Below are positions 1-6,188 of a stretch of 55,671 nucleotides of DNA, one piece after another. Under the pieces are notes generated by a model. The model did not search any database and was not told where the DNA came from. It was given only the letters and a program-made list of their open reading frames with translations. The stretch comes from CAYRGG01 sp964423745 (GTDB taxonomy: Bacteria; Pseudomonadota; Gammaproteobacteria; Competibacterales; Competibacteraceae): the NCBI GenBank assembly GCA_964423745.1, contig CAYRGG010000024.1, positions 1 through 55,671 on the forward strand, written 5' to 3'. How positions within the stretch are numbered: the stretch's first letter is position 1; each line of letters opens with the position of its first letter. The position numbers and the translations under genes are program-made.

Positions 1-121
1 TACCGTGAAAGCGTTGCTGGGCTTCAGCCAGCGTATCGAGAAAAATCTTCTGCCGGGCACGGCCACGATTCATGACATGATAAAAGGCGTTTTCGTATTC
101 AAGGCGTTAGGGTCTGGGCAT
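1..121 (-). pseudogene. REP-associated tyrosine transposase (RAYT), 5' part, nonsense-mutated, runs off the window
   Basis: Read on the minus strand from an ATG at 121, the frame gives MPRP, a TAA, then RLEYENAFYHVMNRG, RARQKIF and LDTLAEAQQRFHG before leaving the window. This is the conserved N-terminus of the IS200-like Y1 transposases that mobilise REP palindromes. The TAA stands where a leucine (TTA) is expected, so one substitution explains it. About ten residues normally found between QKIF and LDTLAEA are missing, which suggests an in-frame deletion. The catalytic HxH and Tyr would lie outside the window. Translation could restart at the internal ATG of VMNRG, but I judge the copy broken. 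Confidence 0.75.
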
Positions 122-172
122 GAAGAGAGTGTAGATAACTCTGTATCATGAAACAAGCGACTTGACCCCTTT
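66..172. repeat. 107-bp direct repeat, copy 1
   Basis: Bases 66-172 recur without a visible difference at 262-368, a shift of 196. The repeat covers the upstream region and first codons of a RAYT gene, including its premature TAA. The copies diverge at the codons for MNR/G. Confidence 0.9.
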
Positions 173-215
173 ACTACTTTTCCCTATGTATTATGAAGCA
201 AGCGACTTGACCCCT

Positions 216-317
216 TTATCTTGCATTGCGGGGCGGACCATGTATGACCTCCCTTCTTCCTCGATTCATGACATGATAAAAGGCGTTTTCGTATTCAAGG
301 CGTTAGGGTCTGGGCAT
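216..317 (-). pseudogene. Second RAYT 5' fragment
   Basis: From an ATG at 317 the minus strand reads MPRP, TAA, RLEYENAFYHVMNRG as in the first fragment. It then diverges to RRREVIHGPPRNAR and stops with a TAA that lies in the next repeat copy. MNRGRRREVI is also typical of RAYT proteins, but of a different subgroup from the RARQKIF copy. The two fragments therefore share an identical 5' end joined to different continuations, which suggests recombination between related elements. Confidence 0.65.
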
Positions 318-368
318 GAAGAGAGTGTAGATAACTCTGTATCATGAAACAAGCGACTTGACCCCTTT
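262..368. repeat. 107-bp direct repeat, copy 2
   Basis: Identical to 66-172. It carries the 5' flank and the MPRP-TAA-RLEYENAFYHVMN segment of the second RAYT fragment. Confidence 0.9.
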
Positions 369-503
369 TTTCTTTCTTTGACCTTTACTTTATATTTTTC
401 TATATTATGAAACAAGCGACTTGACCCCTTTATATTCGGTTTTATTTATGTCATGAAGCAAGCGTCTTGACCCCTTTATTGACCCCTTTACTAGGGTTGA
501 TAC

Positions 504-535
504 ATAAAAAAAGAAGGGGCTGAAGCCCCTTCTTT
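504..535 (-). terminator. Intrinsic terminator of the pilin gene
   Basis: The stem AAGAAGGGGCT/AGCCCCTTCTT has a two-base loop and is followed on the minus strand by a run of seven T. It starts about 20 bases after the pilin stop codon. Confidence 0.9.
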
Positions 536-554
536 GATTTGCTATGCGCGTCTT

Positions 555-1013
555 TTAGTTACGGCAGTTAGCGGGACGGTATTTATTTTCCAGATCGCTT
601 TTGATTTTGCAATCCCACTCAATGGCGCCCACCGGAGGGGTATTGATTGCTAGAGCACCACCGCTAGAGTCAGTAGGCACCAAGACAATGGTGTCCCCAG
701 TAGCGTTCGCACCAGCAGCGGCTGTATACTGAATGGTAATCTCGCCATTGGTAGTATCAACAGCGACATCGGCTACGTTATCAGTAGCTTGAGGTTTTGT
801 CCAACCAAGGCTTAAGTCGCCACTAGCAGCAGCAGCATTCTCAGCAACAGTAGTCTTAGCGGCAGAAGCCAGACTCAGACCTTCAGTAACACGAGCGCGA
901 ACTGTGTAATCCTGATAAGCAGGGATGGCGATGGCGGCCAAGATACCGATGATGGCGACCACGATCATGAGTTCGATCAGGGTAAAACCTTGTTGTGCTT
1001 TCTTCATATCCAT
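555..1013 (-). CDS. pilA: Type IV major pilin (PilA/PilE family)
   Basis: Structural subunit of a type IV pilus, used for twitching, adhesion or DNA uptake. The 152-residue precursor starts MDMKKAQQG and is cut by prepilin peptidase before FTLIELMIVVAIIGILAAIA, the hydrophobic N-terminal helix; Glu5 of the mature chain is present. The mature protein has about 143 residues. Cysteines in WDCKIK and ANCRN near the C-terminus would form the D-region disulfide. The ATG at 1013 was chosen because GAGGAG lies 10 bases before it; a TTG at 1031 would place that Shine-Dalgarno inside the gene. A sigma-54 promoter lies about 107 bases upstream and a terminator follows, so it is monocistronic. No other pilus genes are in the window. 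Confidence 0.93.
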   Translation of the reverse strand: MDMKKAQQGFTLIELMIVVAIIGILAAIAIPAYQDYTVRARVTEGLSLASAAKTTVAENAAAASGDLSLGWTKPQATDNVADVAVDTTNGEITIQYTAAAGANATGDTIVLVPTDSSGGALAINTPPVGAIEWDCKIKSDLENKYRPANCRN

Positions 1014-1130
1014 GATGAGTTTGCTCCTCAATTATTACTTCAAAATAAAATGTGCTTTACAAGTTAAACAAAGGGTTTTTACTTAAGATCGGCTTCGTAA
1101 GTTTGTTTTCGATGCCGTCGCTAGACATAA

Positions 1131-1147
1131 AGCAGCATCCGTGCCAG
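1131..1147 (-). promoter_or_regulatory. Sigma-54 promoter of the pilin gene
   Basis: On the minus strand CTGGCACGGATGCTGCT matches the -24/-12 consensus TGGCACG-N4-TTGCT with one mismatch, and GG and GC are exactly 10 bases apart. The start site should fall near 1120, giving a leader of about 107 nt. PilA genes of Pseudomonas are RpoN-dependent through PilSR, so this fits known biology. Confidence 0.75.
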
Positions 1148-1283
1148 CTTTTGTGGTGAGCCTCTCTTGAAACCACAAATCATTGAATAGTCGATAAAAA
1201 ACTGGAATTTGGGTGCGTTGGAGTAGTTGGTCGAAGCAATGGCTGTCAAAAAAGAAATACAAAAAAGGTTTTATTAATGACAA

Positions 1284-1927
1284 TTTCTGTCAGTTTATTC
1301 ATTAAATTTATTATAGGGTTTTTTTTAAAGTGACCAATTTGTGTCTATTAAGAATTTAGCTTGTTTAGTCATAAGTAATTTAGTTGTTATTAATAGCTCG
1401 TTAACAACCAACTAAAAAAGTGAGTTATTGATTTTAGTTATTCATTTAATCTTTGATTATTAAATTTTATAATTAAAAATCAGCATCTTGCTGTTGTTTT
1501 TAAGTATTCTAAAGTCTTGCTAATGGATTAAACTGACTCGCTTTTTCACGTTTATTTTTCTTCTCCTTATTAAGGAGAGTTTTATGTTCAAAAAACGTAA
1601 CACAGCTTGAATTAGTTTATCCTGCTTTCACAAAGTTTAACATTCCCCACCTTAAAAAAGTACGTTAAATCGTTTAGTTTTCACTCTCTAATTAATGAGC
1701 TTGAGTGGCAAAATACGCAATTTATAATTTAATGCCCATTGATTAGTATTTGTTTTTAAATAGCATGACTTTTTTATAGTAGATTTGTTTTAAAGTGACC
1801 AAAATAATCCAATGGATACCAAAATGCGCCGGTCACTTTGCGGTTACTGTCGAGATGTGAGTGAGCAAGGCATCAAAACAGTTAAAAGAATTAATATTTT
1901 TTAATGACTTTATTGTAGTTAATGAGT
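1284..1927. other. AT-rich intergenic region between pilin and export genes
   Basis: No convincing gene. The stretch is visibly AT-rich with many stops in all frames. The 15-mer TTTTAAAGTGACCAA occurs at 1323-1337 and again at 1788-1802. Its core returns inverted as GGTCACTTT at 1831-1839, so there may be an operator here for the downstream export gene. Confidence 0.6.
1792..1839. promoter_or_regulatory. Inverted repeat AAAGTGACC ... GGTCACTTT, possible operator
   Basis: Nine-base arms at 1792-1800 and 1831-1839 are perfectly complementary, and a third direct copy lies at 1327-1335. They lie about 130-180 bases upstream of the export gene's start codon. The regulator is unknown to me. Confidence 0.4.
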
Positions 1928-1961
1928 AGGACTTTAAAAGGATCGAGGACTCGTTTAGGAG
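1928..1961 (+). promoter_or_regulatory. GGA-rich leader of the export gene, candidate CsrA/RsmA binding region
   Basis: Four GGA triplets start at 1929, 1940, 1947 and 1958, each preceded by A or by AN. The last one is the Shine-Dalgarno TAGGAG. CsrA/RsmA recognises ANGGA and typically blocks translation by covering several such sites including the ribosome site, as in pgaA. The function is inferred from the motif pattern only. Confidence 0.45.
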
Positions 1962-1970
1962 TATGTTTTG

Positions 1971-3044
1971 ATGGATAGCTTAGCACGTAGCAGTGTTTTC
2001 CTTGTTTTTGTAACCCTCCTCGCAAGTTGTGCGATTGCGCCGGGTTTTGATGCGCCGGATGTGCCGGGGGTCACTATTCAGCCCATCTCTAGTGACCTTA
2101 TTCGTTCCCAACAAGTGGATGGGAAAGAGCTAGAAGACCAAAAGAAAACCCAACTAATGGCCGTCAAGAAAAACAAAAACGCTTATCGGTATCATATAGG
2201 TCGCGGCGATGTGCTTGACATCATGGTGTGGGAACATCCTGAATTCAGTGCTGGTGGGGGTAGCGGAGACGATTCTAGCTCTGCCGGTTATATTGTCGAC
2301 AAGGATGGCACTATTTTCTTTCCTTATGTAGGCACCATCAAGGTGGCTGGTAAGACCACATCGGCCGTCCGCAGCATGATTACCCAGGCGTTAGAGGCCG
2401 CCATCACCAAACCCCAAGTCAATGTAAAAGTGGCTGATTTCCGCAGCAAAAAAGTTTATTTGGCGGGAGAGGTGGAAGAGCCGGGTCAGAAGCCAATTAC
2501 CGATGTGCCCATGACGGTGGTTGATGCCATTGGTTTAGCAGGCGGTCCGACGGAAAATGCCGACGTGGTCAATGTGACCCTGACCCGCGGTGATAACGTG
2601 TCGACCATCGATTTATTAGCTATCCATAAAGACGGTGATGTGGTGCGGAATGTCTTGCTACAAGACGGTGATATCCTGCATGTGCCTAACAGTAAAGAAC
2701 GCAAGGTGTATGTGATCGGCGAGGTGTTAGAACCGTCATCTTTGTTAATGGATAAACAGACCATGACCCTTACCGAAGCCATTAATGATGTCGGCAGTGT
2801 TAATCCATTCACCTCTGATCCAGGCAGTATCTATGTTATCCGGGGCACACCGGAAGATACCCAAATCTATTTTCTAGATGCCAGCACCCCCGCCGCCTTG
2901 GTATTAGGCGATCATTTCCAACTGCAACCCCGGGATGTGGTCTATGTGGATACCTCTGGCGTAACTCGCTGGAATCGCGTTATCACCCAAATCCTGCCGT
3001 CCATACGCTTCCTGCAACCGCCTAGTGTATTCGGTGGTTCCTAA
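1971..3044 (+). CDS. Polysaccharide export outer-membrane lipoprotein (Wza/Poly_export family)
   Basis: Probable outer-membrane channel for capsule or exopolysaccharide export. The signal peptide ends in the lipobox LASC (Cys20), predicting a lipoprotein. The Poly_export segment begins at about residue 72 with YRYHIGRGDVLDIMVWEHP, and SLBB domains follow at about 165-340 (KVYLAGEVEEPG, KVYVIGEVLEP). The length of 357 residues is normal. ATG 1971 lies 9 bases after TAGGAG; the TTG at 1968 is less well placed. The gene stands alone: no Wzc kinase, polymerase or glycosyltransferases are in view. The leader carries four GGA motifs, so CsrA control is plausible. Confidence 0.9.
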   Translation: MDSLARSSVFLVFVTLLASCAIAPGFDAPDVPGVTIQPISSDLIRSQQVDGKELEDQKKTQLMAVKKNKNAYRYHIGRGDVLDIMVWEHPEFSAGGGSGDDSSSAGYIVDKDGTIFFPYVGTIKVAGKTTSAVRSMITQALEAAITKPQVNVKVADFRSKKVYLAGEVEEPGQKPITDVPMTVVDAIGLAGGPTENADVVNVTLTRGDNVSTIDLLAIHKDGDVVRNVLLQDGDILHVPNSKERKVYVIGEVLEPSSLLMDKQTMTLTEAINDVGSVNPFTSDPGSIYVIRGTPEDTQIYFLDASTPAALVLGDHFQLQPRDVVYVDTSGVTRWNRVITQILPSIRFLQPPSVFGGS

Positions 3045-3087
3045 CAAATTTATAAACATTACTCTGGCTACTTAAATCTATCCTCTA

Positions 3088-3116
3088 TCCCCCCCTCTTT
3101 CCAAGGGGGGTTTTTT
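3088..3116 (+). terminator. Intrinsic terminator after the export gene
   Basis: CCCCCC...GGGGGG stem with a short loop, followed by TTTTTT. It ends about 70 bases after the stop codon. Confidence 0.88.
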
Positions 3117-3144
3117 CTTTGCCAGCCACAGTTTTTGAATGGTT

Positions 3145-4158
3145 TTAATGCAACGCTGTATTGCGAAAGTTTTCTAGAGAATTAGAAGCGGCAGCTGTTT
3201 TCAGTAGTTCTCTCAACTTAGCAAGGTCATCAAGCGTCTTTATATGCTGCGCAAGCGGTTCTGGCAACGCTCCAAAGCGTATTTCTAATATGTCTAGTAA
3301 ATCCCCACGTACATGGGCTATTTCCTCCTGACGACCTTCCCGGCGACCTTCCTGGCGACCTTCCTGGCGACCTTCCTGACGGCCGCGTTCTTCCCAGGTT
3401 TCGGCAAGCGTTGGCATAAGGGTATCTCCTATTTGGGGCAATGCCCGGTGTATGACAGTGTATAAGGTTGTTTCGTCAATTTTATCTGTGCTCTGAGAGA
3501 TATATCTTAAAACGGTTTGTAGATAACCTAAACCCTCGCTCTGCTTGAGTACCTCTCGGAAGAACGCAGCGATCTCAGGCAGGCGCTCGGCAAACTCCCG
3601 GTCAAAGATAGACTTCAGTAACCTCGTGGCCACCTGCAGCGTGGCGTGTCCCTGGAGCTTAGAGAGATCATCCTGGCTGAGATCACACACCAGATACCGA
3701 AAGTCCGGTATAAAGGCGCTCAAGGCATCCTCCGCATCCACCAGGGCTCGTAGGTTCCAGGTGGCCTCCCAGCCCTTTTCCCCATGATACACCACCAACG
3801 GTACAATGGCTGGCAACAGGGCAGGCTTCTTCTCGCGTTCCCGTTCCCAGATCCGCACCATATAGCGCAGCAGTTGAAACACCGTCCAGCGGTCGGGGTA
3901 ACTTTTATGCTCCATCAGTACATAGACATAAGCCCCTTGGCCGTTGTGGCGTTGAACCTGATACAGCAAATCGGAGTAGTGATCTCTAAGCGCCTCGTCA
4001 ACAAAGGCGTCTTTACTCAAGCTCAAGGTATCGAGATTAAGCACCGCACACACCTCCGCAGGCAGATAGTGCGCAAGAAAACCCCGAGCGACTTCAGGAC
4101 GTGACCAACTGGCTTTAAAAAAGCGGTCATGGGGATTGGGGGTGGTGGGGTTAGGCAT
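3145..4158 (-). CDS. Rpn family recombination-promoting nuclease / putative transposase (YhgA-like)
   Basis: Rpn proteins are PD-(D/E)XK endonucleases that promote RecA-independent recombination. The N-terminus HDRFFKASW, then SDLLYQVQ and YVYVLMEHKS (residues about 62-85), fit the Transposase_31 fold with its D...E-x-K active site. WTVFQLLRYMVRIWERE and IVPLVVYHGEKGW are also family hallmarks. Near residue 260 is a repeat of EGRQ units encoded by four 12-bp tandem copies, then a C-terminal helical region (LLDILEIRFGALPEPL). The full length of 337 residues appears intact. Such genes are usually multicopy and mobile. Its neighbours are repeats, so no pathway can be inferred. Confidence 0.88.
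   Translation of the reverse strand: MPNPTTPNPHDRFFKASWSRPEVARGFLAHYLPAEVCAVLNLDTLSLSKDAFVDEALRDHYSDLLYQVQRHNGQGAYVYVLMEHKSYPDRWTVFQLLRYMVRIWEREREKKPALLPAIVPLVVYHGEKGWEATWNLRALVDAEDALSAFIPDFRYLVCDLSQDDLSKLQGHATLQVATRLLKSIFDREFAERLPEIAAFFREVLKQSEGLGYLQTVLRYISQSTDKIDETTLYTVIHRALPQIGDTLMPTLAETWEERGRQEGRQEGRQEGRREGRQEEIAHVRGDLLDILEIRFGALPEPLAQHIKTLDDLAKLRELLKTAAASNSLENFRNTALH
3332..3379 (-). repeat. Four 12-bp tandem repeats inside the Rpn gene
   Basis: Units of CGACCTTCCTGG with small changes (3332, 3344, 3356, 3368) encode the EGRQ/EGRR run. In-frame units of this size can expand or contract without breaking the gene. Confidence 0.85.
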
Positions 4159-4200
4159 AACTTCGAGTGTAGGTCAAGGTAGATTAATCGTCGAGGGAAG

Positions 4201-4313
4201 GAGGCGGGACTAGGTGGCTCGTGAAGGGGGTGTTGGCGGCCTGGATGGCCGTCATCAAGCGTATAGGGATATATTCACAGCGTCCCCCGGCATGAGCTAC
4301 CTAGGTCCGCCTC
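4201..4313. repeat. 113-bp palindromic element with cloverleaf-like fold, copy A
   Basis: The ends GAGGCGGGACTAGGTGGCTC and GAGCTACCTAGGTCCGCCTC are inverted repeats, 17 of 20 paired. Inside are a hairpin around CGGCC-TGGAT-GGCCG and a second, weaker one around GGGAT...GTCCC. A second copy with different arm sequences that also pair is at 20341-20451. Confidence 0.75.
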
Positions 4314-4350
4314 CCAATCTCTATCCCTGTAACCGTATCCATCATTATCC

Positions 4351-4377
4351 GCGTGGGCAACAAGTTGCCCACCCTAC
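4351..4377. repeat. REP-like palindrome, copy 1
   Basis: Contains GTGGGCAAC-AA-GTTGCCCAC, a perfect 9-bp inverted repeat, followed by CCTAC. It is part of a 50-bp unit repeated 60 bases later, and a third copy is at 23116-23142. Confidence 0.85.
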
Positions 4378-4410
4378 AGTCCTCACCTCTAGCCGTATTC
4401 ATCATCATCC

Positions 4411-4437
4411 GCGTGGGCAACAAATTGCTCACCCTAC
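4411..4437. repeat. REP-like palindrome, copy 2, supplies the stop codon of the cryptochrome gene
   Basis: Same sequence as copy 1 with two changes in one arm. Its CCTAC end reads GTAGG on the minus strand, and the TAG there (4434-4436) is the stop codon of the cryptochrome-DASH gene. Confidence 0.85.
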
Positions 4438-5726
4438 TGTAACCAGTGTTTTACGTAAGCACCATCAGGATCGTACCGTTGCGCTTGGCGCTGAATATTA
4501 AAACGCCGATTGGGACGTGGATCGTTACCCACACCGGCCACATACATCCAATTGCCTTGGTTACTACAGACATCGTAGTCAATCAATAACGATTCAAACC
4601 AAGCAGCGCCCCACCGCCAATCCACATTAAGCTCATGACAAAGAAAACTGGCCACATTCTGCCGGCCTCGGTTGGACATATAGCCCGTACAGGCCAATTC
4701 CTTCATATTTGCGTCGACAAACGGTTCTTCCGTTTCACCCTGGCACCACTGCAAAAAACGTTTTTTGTCATCATTAAAACGACCAACCTTTCCTTTAATA
4801 CCACCTTGCTTAAAAATCCGGCTGCCATACTTCCACGCTACGAACCGAAAATAATCCCGCCAAAGCAGTTCAAAAATCAACCAATAGGTAGACTCATTAG
4901 CAACAATTTCCTCTTCAAAACGTTGCACTTCGTCATAGATCCGCCGTGGCGACAGAGCACCACAGGCCAGCCAAGGCGAAAATTTAGAGGAAAAATCTTC
5001 ACCCAACATACCATTGCGCGTGTCTTTGTAATGGGTAAGCGCACGACGCTCCCAAAAGTACTCCGCCAGTCGATCCAACCCCGCCTGTTCCCCACCCTTA
5101 AAAGCAAGCACTGCCCTAGGATCCTTGGTCGGCGTCTCTAAACCCAGATCTTCTAAGCTAGGCAACGGCTTCTCAGAGATATTATCCGGTAATGGCGGCA
5201 AAGACGCTGGAGCCGCAACTGGTTGACGTATAGGTGTGTCTGCCTCCACCGCTTTGCGAAACGAGGTGAACACATTAGGAAGATCGGCTAGGACAAAGGG
5301 CAGGTCTTCTGGATGGATTAAGGAACGACCCCAAAAAGTCTGTAATGGTATTTCTAAGGATTGAGAAAGGCGATCCTCGACGGCAACCTCCTCGGCAGTC
5401 ACCTCCTTCTCGGCGAAAACCACCTGGGCATCCATGGCACGGGCAAGCCGGGGTATTTCTTCTTTCGGCTTAGCCACAACCACATACAAACCAGAGCCTC
5501 GTGCCTCTAAAGATTGACGCAAATCGTTTAAGCTCTCAATCAAAAACTGCGTCTTAAATGAACCTGTACGTTTAAAACCCAAAGGATGCTGATCAAATTC
5601 GCGTGGATCAAAACAATATACCGGTAACAACACATCCAATTGATCAGCTTGAGCAGATAACAGCTCATGATCATGTAATCTTAAATCATTGCGAAACCAA
5701 TAAATTGCCCGTTTAGGTGTCGACAT
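4434..5726 (-). CDS. Cryptochrome DASH / deoxyribodipyrimidine photolyase family, C-terminus shortened
   Basis: FAD- and antenna-binding blue-light protein; the DASH group repairs cyclobutane dimers in single-stranded DNA. The N-terminal photolyase domain (WFRNDLRLHDHELL) runs to about residue 175, followed by the FAD domain. FELLWRDYFRF, TGYMSNRGRQNVASFL, NVDWRWGAAWFES, LIDYDVCSNQGNW and AGVGNDPRPNRRFN are DASH signatures. At 430 residues it stops with YVKHWLQ, where relatives usually continue with a further WLPEL-like segment of some tens of residues. The TAG belongs to a REP-like palindrome, so the C-terminus was probably replaced by insertion. The FAD-binding residues are upstream of the cut, and activity is possible. 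Confidence 0.88.
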   Translation of the reverse strand: MSTPKRAIYWFRNDLRLHDHELLSAQADQLDVLLPVYCFDPREFDQHPLGFKRTGSFKTQFLIESLNDLRQSLEARGSGLYVVVAKPKEEIPRLARAMDAQVVFAEKEVTAEEVAVEDRLSQSLEIPLQTFWGRSLIHPEDLPFVLADLPNVFTSFRKAVEADTPIRQPVAAPASLPPLPDNISEKPLPSLEDLGLETPTKDPRAVLAFKGGEQAGLDRLAEYFWERRALTHYKDTRNGMLGEDFSSKFSPWLACGALSPRRIYDEVQRFEEEIVANESTYWLIFELLWRDYFRFVAWKYGSRIFKQGGIKGKVGRFNDDKKRFLQWCQGETEEPFVDANMKELACTGYMSNRGRQNVASFLCHELNVDWRWGAAWFESLLIDYDVCSNQGNWMYVAGVGNDPRPNRRFNIQRQAQRYDPDGAYVKHWLQ

Positions 5727-5785
5727 AAAGCAGTTTAACAGATCATTAGGAATACACTAAAAAGTCAGTGAGTCGATCATCTGAA

Positions 5786-6094
5786 TCAGCGATTTATGCT
5801 ATACACCCTCTTTTTATGCCTGAATAAGTCAACTAAATTTTTACAACACCAAATCAAAGCTTTACCAGGAGACCGTTGAGGCCGCTGCCATGAAGGCTGC
5901 GTATCAGTTTTACGGACATCACGGTCATGAATTCCGGTACCATTTTTGGATGACGCTAAATCTTGGGTTTTCTGAGATCGCCTAATGCCATATAAGGCGT
6001 CGATCTCGGCTGTGGTCATATAGTCCAAATCCCAATGGGTGGTCTGCCGCAATTTAGCATCTTCTTGGTAAATCTTTAGCTTTTTTTTACCCAT
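5786..6094 (-). CDS. Hypothetical protein, 102 residues
   Basis: I do not recognise this protein. It is basic and hydrophilic, starts MGKKKLKIYQEDAKLRQTT and has no membrane segment or signal peptide. A central phrase YMTTAEIDALYGIRRSQ could be a short helix. TTGGAG lies 11 bases before the ATG, which supports translation. It lies between ftsH and the cryptochrome gene on the same strand, with gaps of about 60 and 95 bases. It may be a real small gene or a chance frame. Confidence 0.45.
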   Translation of the reverse strand: MGKKKLKIYQEDAKLRQTTHWDLDYMTTAEIDALYGIRRSQKTQDLASSKNGTGIHDRDVRKTDTQPSWQRPQRSPGKALIWCCKNLVDLFRHKKRVYSINR

Positions 6095-6188
6095 TTATGT
6101 TTATCTCCAAATCGAGCTACTTAGCCAGGATATTCTAGATTGCCTAGCGTACTCCCTTACGCTAGGCAACAGCAGGGAATCAACCCAC

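Larger units (their letters stand above)
147..479 (-). repeat. Five copies of a RAYT-upstream repeat (core AAAGGGGTCAAGTCGCTTG)
   Basis: The core occurs at about 147-173, 193-219, 344-369, 407-432 and 453-479, always in the same orientation, with a sixth partial 'ttgacccctttact' just after. On the minus strand each copy reads AAAGGGGTCAAGTCGCTTG followed by a TTCAT-like end. Copies 1 and 3 sit about 25 bases upstream of the ATG of a RAYT fragment, so the motif belongs to the 5' flank of this transposase family. The remaining copies are separated by short AT-rich spacers. Spacing is irregular (about 20 to 125 bases), which argues against a CRISPR array. Confidence 0.85.

Noticed and set aside
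162..347. 61-codon frame on the plus strand
   Set aside because: It runs through the repeats and antisense to RAYT fragments; no ribosome site and no recognisable protein.
147..479. CRISPR-like array
   Set aside because: Repeats are direct but spacing is irregular, spacers are low-complexity or contain transposase codons, and there are no cas genes.
1083..1283. 66-codon frame upstream of the pilin, minus strand
   Set aside because: It contains the sigma-54 promoter of the pilin and has no family resemblance.
4214..4501. 95-codon frame over the palindromic repeats
   Set aside because: It is made of repeat sequence (the HHPRGQQ runs are translated palindromes) and runs into the cryptochrome gene.
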